DNA from: Bacteroidota bacterium
GTDB lineage: Bacteria; Bacteroidota; Bacteroidia; Chitinophagales; Chitinophagaceae
DNA: 8,823 nt
Direction of reading: 5' to 3'
Assembly (NCBI GenBank): GCA_023436685.1
Contig: JAEZIL010000241.1
Coordinates: forward strand, 1-8,823
A program made the position numbers and the translations under genes. Below are positions 6,667-8,823 of the stretch, piece by piece. Within the stretch, counting starts at the first letter, position 1. The number at the start of each line of letters is the position of its first letter. The notes beneath the pieces were generated by a model. It was not told the DNA's origin, made no database searches, and saw nothing but the letters and a program-made list of their open reading frames with translations.

Positions 6667-7182
6667 ATGTTTGTAAAGAAAAGCATGGACGAACTGGAAC
6701 GGCTGCAACCGGAACAAATAAGACAGGCAGAGAAAAATAAACTAATAGTTGTGCTGGATGATGTACGAAGCATGCATAATGTTGGTTCAACCTTTCGTAC
6801 TTGCGATGCTTTTGCGGTAGAAGAATTATACTTATGCGGTTATACACCTGCGCCCCCACACCGCGATATTCATAAAACAGCTCTTGGAGCTACTGAAACC
6901 GTTAACTGGCAGCACTTTGCTACAACACATGAAGCAATAGAAGCGGCCCGCAACCTAGGTTATAAAATATACGCTGTAGAGCAAGCGCACAATAGCGTTG
7001 CATTAAACAGCTTTAAGATAACACAACCCATAGCATTGGTATTTGGCAACGAGGTAACAGGTGTGAGCGATGAAATACTGAAATTGGCTGACGGATGCAT
7101 AGAGATACCCCAATGGGGTGCTAAACACTCCCTGAATATTTCGGTGAGCGTAGGTATTGTACTTTGGGAACTAGTACGGTAA
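6667..7182 (+). CDS. SpoU/TrmH family RNA 2'-O-ribose methyltransferase
   Basis: Transfers a methyl group from S-adenosylmethionine to a ribose 2'-OH in tRNA or rRNA. The 171-residue protein is a bare SPOUT domain with a short N-terminal extension. All three SpoU motifs are present. Motif 1 runs from about 30 to 49 (LDDVRSMHNVGSTFRTCDAF), with Asn38 and Arg44, the likely catalytic arginine. Motif 2 at 123-135 (ALVFGNEVTGVSD) and motif 3 at 146-164 (IEIPQWGAKHSLNISVSVG) form the trefoil-knot cofactor site. The N-terminal KKSMDEL pattern is common in Bacteroidota members, supporting the ATG at 6667 over the in-frame ATG at 6685. No additional RNA-binding domain is visible, so the target nucleotide cannot be named. 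It lies divergent from clpS; a degenerate -7 box (TTAATTTG, 6642-6649) is upstream. The zinc metallopeptidase gene follows after 47 bp. Confidence 0.92.
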   Translation: MFVKKSMDELERLQPEQIRQAEKNKLIVVLDDVRSMHNVGSTFRTCDAFAVEELYLCGYTPAPPHRDIHKTALGATETVNWQHFATTHEAIEAARNLGYKIYAVEQAHNSVALNSFKITQPIALVFGNEVTGVSDEILKLADGCIEIPQWGAKHSLNISVSVGIVLWELVR

Positions 7183-7229
7183 TTAACTGGCATTACTTTT
7201 TTATATAAAAATATAAAATCCAGTCTTAT

Positions 7230-8078
7230 ATGCAATGGAGAGGTAGGCGCGAAAGTTCTAATGTTGATGATCGTCGTGGTTTGGGTGGCGGCAAGATCGT
7301 CGGCGGTGGTATAGGTGCCCGATTAATAGGTGCTATAATATACCTGCTGGGAGGCGATCCTTCAGTAATAATGAACCAACAAGTTCAATCTGGGCCACAA
7401 ACTGCTGAAGAGAAGGCTGCAGAAGATACTCTGGCTCAATTTTCTAAAGTAGTAATGGCCGAAACAGAAGATGTCTGGCATCACTTGTTCCGCCAAATGG
7501 GTAGTCAGTACGAAGAACCCACCCTCGTGCTTTTTTCGGGATATGTAGAAACTGCCTGCGGAAATGCCAGTTCTGCAGTTGGACCATTTTATTGTCCTTT
7601 AGATAAAAAAGTGTTTATCGACCTTTCATTCTGTAATGAGCTCAAAGAACGTTTCCAGGCACCGGGCGATTTCGCTATTGCTTACGTAATAGCGCATGAA
7701 GTTGGTCACCATGTACAAAATTTAATGGGTATTTCAGGCAAGGTCCAGCAAGCTAAGGAGCGCATGAGTGAAGTGGAAGCAAATAAACTATCGGTAAAAT
7801 TAGAATTGCAGGCCGATTTTTTTGCTGGCATTTGGGCGCATCACACCCAAAAAATGGCCAATATTATTGAGCAAGGCGATATAGAGGAAGCAATCAATGC
7901 AGCCAGTGCAGTGGGCGACGATAAGATACAGGAGCAATCGCAGGGCCGTATTGTACCCGATGCTTTTACACATGGTACCGCACAGCAGCGGATGTATTGG
8001 TTCAAGAAAGGCTATCAAACCGGCGATGTGAACCAGGGCGATACTTTCAGCGATCCTAGCCTTGCCAGTCTTAATTAA
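7230..8078 (+). CDS. ypfJ: YpfJ-type neutral zinc metallopeptidase, single-pass membrane protein
   Basis: A 282-residue member of the putative neutral zinc metallopeptidase family (PF04228, E. coli YpfJ); about 280-300 is usual. The N-terminus is charged (QWRGRRESSNVDDRR), then a Gly-rich membrane segment spans about 19-42, so the catalytic part should lie outside the cytoplasm. HEVGHH at 156-161 supplies two zinc ligands (His156, His160) and the catalytic Glu157. The third ligand is probably Glu192 in LELQADFFAG, a stretch conserved in the family. Cys110 and Cys122 (TACGNAS, FYCP) flank a conserved segment and could form a disulfide. The RRxSxNVeDRRG-like N-terminus is also a family trait and supports the ATG at 7230. 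The physiological substrate of the family is unknown. It probably shares a transcript with the upstream methyltransferase gene; its stop overlaps that of the convergent arginase-family gene. Confidence 0.93.
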   Translation: MQWRGRRESSNVDDRRGLGGGKIVGGGIGARLIGAIIYLLGGDPSVIMNQQVQSGPQTAEEKAAEDTLAQFSKVVMAETEDVWHHLFRQMGSQYEEPTLVLFSGYVETACGNASSAVGPFYCPLDKKVFIDLSFCNELKERFQAPGDFAIAYVIAHEVGHHVQNLMGISGKVQQAKERMSEVEANKLSVKLELQADFFAGIWAHHTQKMANIIEQGDIEEAINAASAVGDDKIQEQSQGRIVPDAFTHGTAQQRMYWFKKGYQTGDVNQGDTFSDPSLASLN

Positions 8079-8823
8079 ACAAACCTCTTTTCTGTTGATA
8101 GGCTTTAATAAAGTCAGTTACCAGGTAGGCTACCAATTTGGGTGTAGTAGCATCTTTACGTCCATCGGCAAGCTCCGTAGCCCCTTCTGTAATATGCAGA
8201 TAAGTGGGATGCAGCAACTGTGCACATAATGTGATGTACTGCCTTGCATGTATCGATGTAATACCAGCAGGAGTCATAGCGCTCGATAATACTCCCTCAA
8301 TACAGTCAAGATCTATCTCTACACCGCAGCTTTTACCCGATATCCGTTCTATCGCATATCTAACCGCTTCGGTAAAACTTATTTTTTCCCGTATGAATAT
8401 GTCTTCATAGAAAGTGAAACACAATTCGGGGTCATCCTTCACTTCATCAACAATATCTTGAGCATTATAGTTTTCATGCAAGCCAACTACAGCATACTTT
8501 TTCAAATAGCCTTCCCTATGCGCATAACGGAAACCATTACCGCTATGCCGGCCTTCCATCCTTCTGAAATCGCTATGGGCATCGAGGTTAATGCAGTTAA
8601 GCGGCTTATCGTTCACAAGAGATGCACCTTTTAATAATGCATAAGCATTATTATGTCCGCCACCGATAACTATAGGTACTTTACCCGATGCAACAACCTT
8701 TGTAATAAGTGGGTGCACTGTTTCATCTATATACCCAACCAGGTCACGAAGGTGCTTAATATCCATTTTCTCAGAGCGTTCCATTACCTTGGTAAAATCA
8801 AACCAGCCTGCCACCAGTATGTC
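8071..8823 (-). CDS. Arginase/formimidoylglutamase-family ureohydrolase, 5' end outside window
   Basis: The last 250 codons of a binuclear-manganese ureohydrolase; the frame is open to base 8823, so the N-terminus is missing, and the GTG at 8814 is internal. Numbering from that GTG, the metal ligands are His54 (GGGHNN), Asp78, His80 and Asp82 (DAHSD), and Asp168 and Asp170 (EIDLDC), so both metals can be bound. These enzymes hydrolyse guanidino or formimino groups (arginine, agmatine, formimidoylglutamate). The SSAMTPAGI stretch after the last motif, in place of the usual arginase/agmatinase DP motif and loop, resembles what I recall of Bacteroidota formimidoylglutamases (HutG-like, histidine degradation). 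This is a resemblance, not proof; no other histidine-pathway gene is in view. The C-terminus (TPKLVAYLVTDFIKAY) is typical of the fold's last helix. Its stop overlaps the convergent metallopeptidase gene by 8 bp. Confidence 0.88.
   Translation of the reverse strand, partial: DILVAGWFDFTKVMERSEKMDIKHLRDLVGYIDETVHPLITKVVASGKVPIVIGGGHNNAYALLKGASLVNDKPLNCINLDAHSDFRRMEGRHSGNGFRYAHREGYLKKYAVVGLHENYNAQDIVDEVKDDPELCFTFYEDIFIREKISFTEAVRYAIERISGKSCGVEIDLDCIEGVLSSAMTPAGITSIHARQYITLCAQLLHPTYLHITEGATELADGRKDATTPKLVAYLVTDFIKAYQQKRGLFN

Noticed and set aside
7178..7202. Possible terminator after the RNA methyltransferase gene: GGTAAT / ATTACT stem followed by six T
   Set aside because: The stem is only six pairs, includes a wobble pair and is GC-poor, so a stable hairpin is unlikely; the gap to the next gene is short and read-through is simpler.
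8812..8814. GTG as the true start of the arginase-family gene
   Set aside because: The frame stays open upstream to the window edge (Asp-Ile-Leu before it), and the protein would lack the N-terminal part of the arginase fold; it is an internal Val codon.

Overview
The window looks like chromosomal DNA from a member of the Bacteroidota, most likely near the Chitinophagales/Sphingobacteriales. The DNA is AT-rich, start codons lack Shine-Dalgarno sequences, and matches to the Bacteroidota-type -7 promoter box (TAnnTTTG) lie just upstream of some starts. The gene families also fit: a dipeptidyl peptidase IV of the exported Bacteroidota kind, ClpS, DUF389, a YihY/BrkB protein with a Bacteroidota-like N-terminus, and a formimidoylglutamase-like arginase. 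I see no tRNA, rRNA, CRISPR array, insertion sequence or phage gene. The placement rests on family resemblance read by eye; no search was run.

Region 1 (1-6481, all minus strand) holds six collinear genes, transcribed from right to left: clpS (6481-6200), a DUF389 membrane protein (6173-4863), dipeptidyl peptidase IV (4798-2639), a YihY/BrkB membrane protein (2624-1680), a predicted lipoprotein joining a c-type cytochrome domain to a PHM-like copper domain (1696-332), and a secreted CxxC redoxin cut by the left window edge (267-<1). Spacings are 26 bp, 64 bp, 14 bp (or a 4-bp overlap with a TTG start), a 17-bp overlap, and 64 bp. Part or all of this could be one transcript. Possible internal promoters lie before dpp4 and before the redoxin gene.

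Region 2 (6482-6666) is a divergent promoter region. It has a good -7 match for clpS and a perfect 6-4-6 inverted repeat at 6602-6617.

Region 3 (6667-8078, plus strand) holds a SpoU/TrmH-type RNA ribose methyltransferase and a YpfJ-type membrane-anchored zinc metallopeptidase. Region 4 (8071-8823, minus strand) is an arginase-family gene whose 5' end lies outside the window. It converges on the metallopeptidase gene, and both stop codons lie in the 8-bp palindrome TTAATTAA.

Most genes are ordinary housekeeping or envelope functions. The part most worth follow-up is the left end: a cytochrome c/copper-monooxygenase-like lipoprotein with every expected heme and copper ligand, next to an exported thioredoxin-fold protein. 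Together they could form a small extracytoplasmic redox module of unknown substrate. The tie to the upstream proteolysis and membrane genes is positional only.
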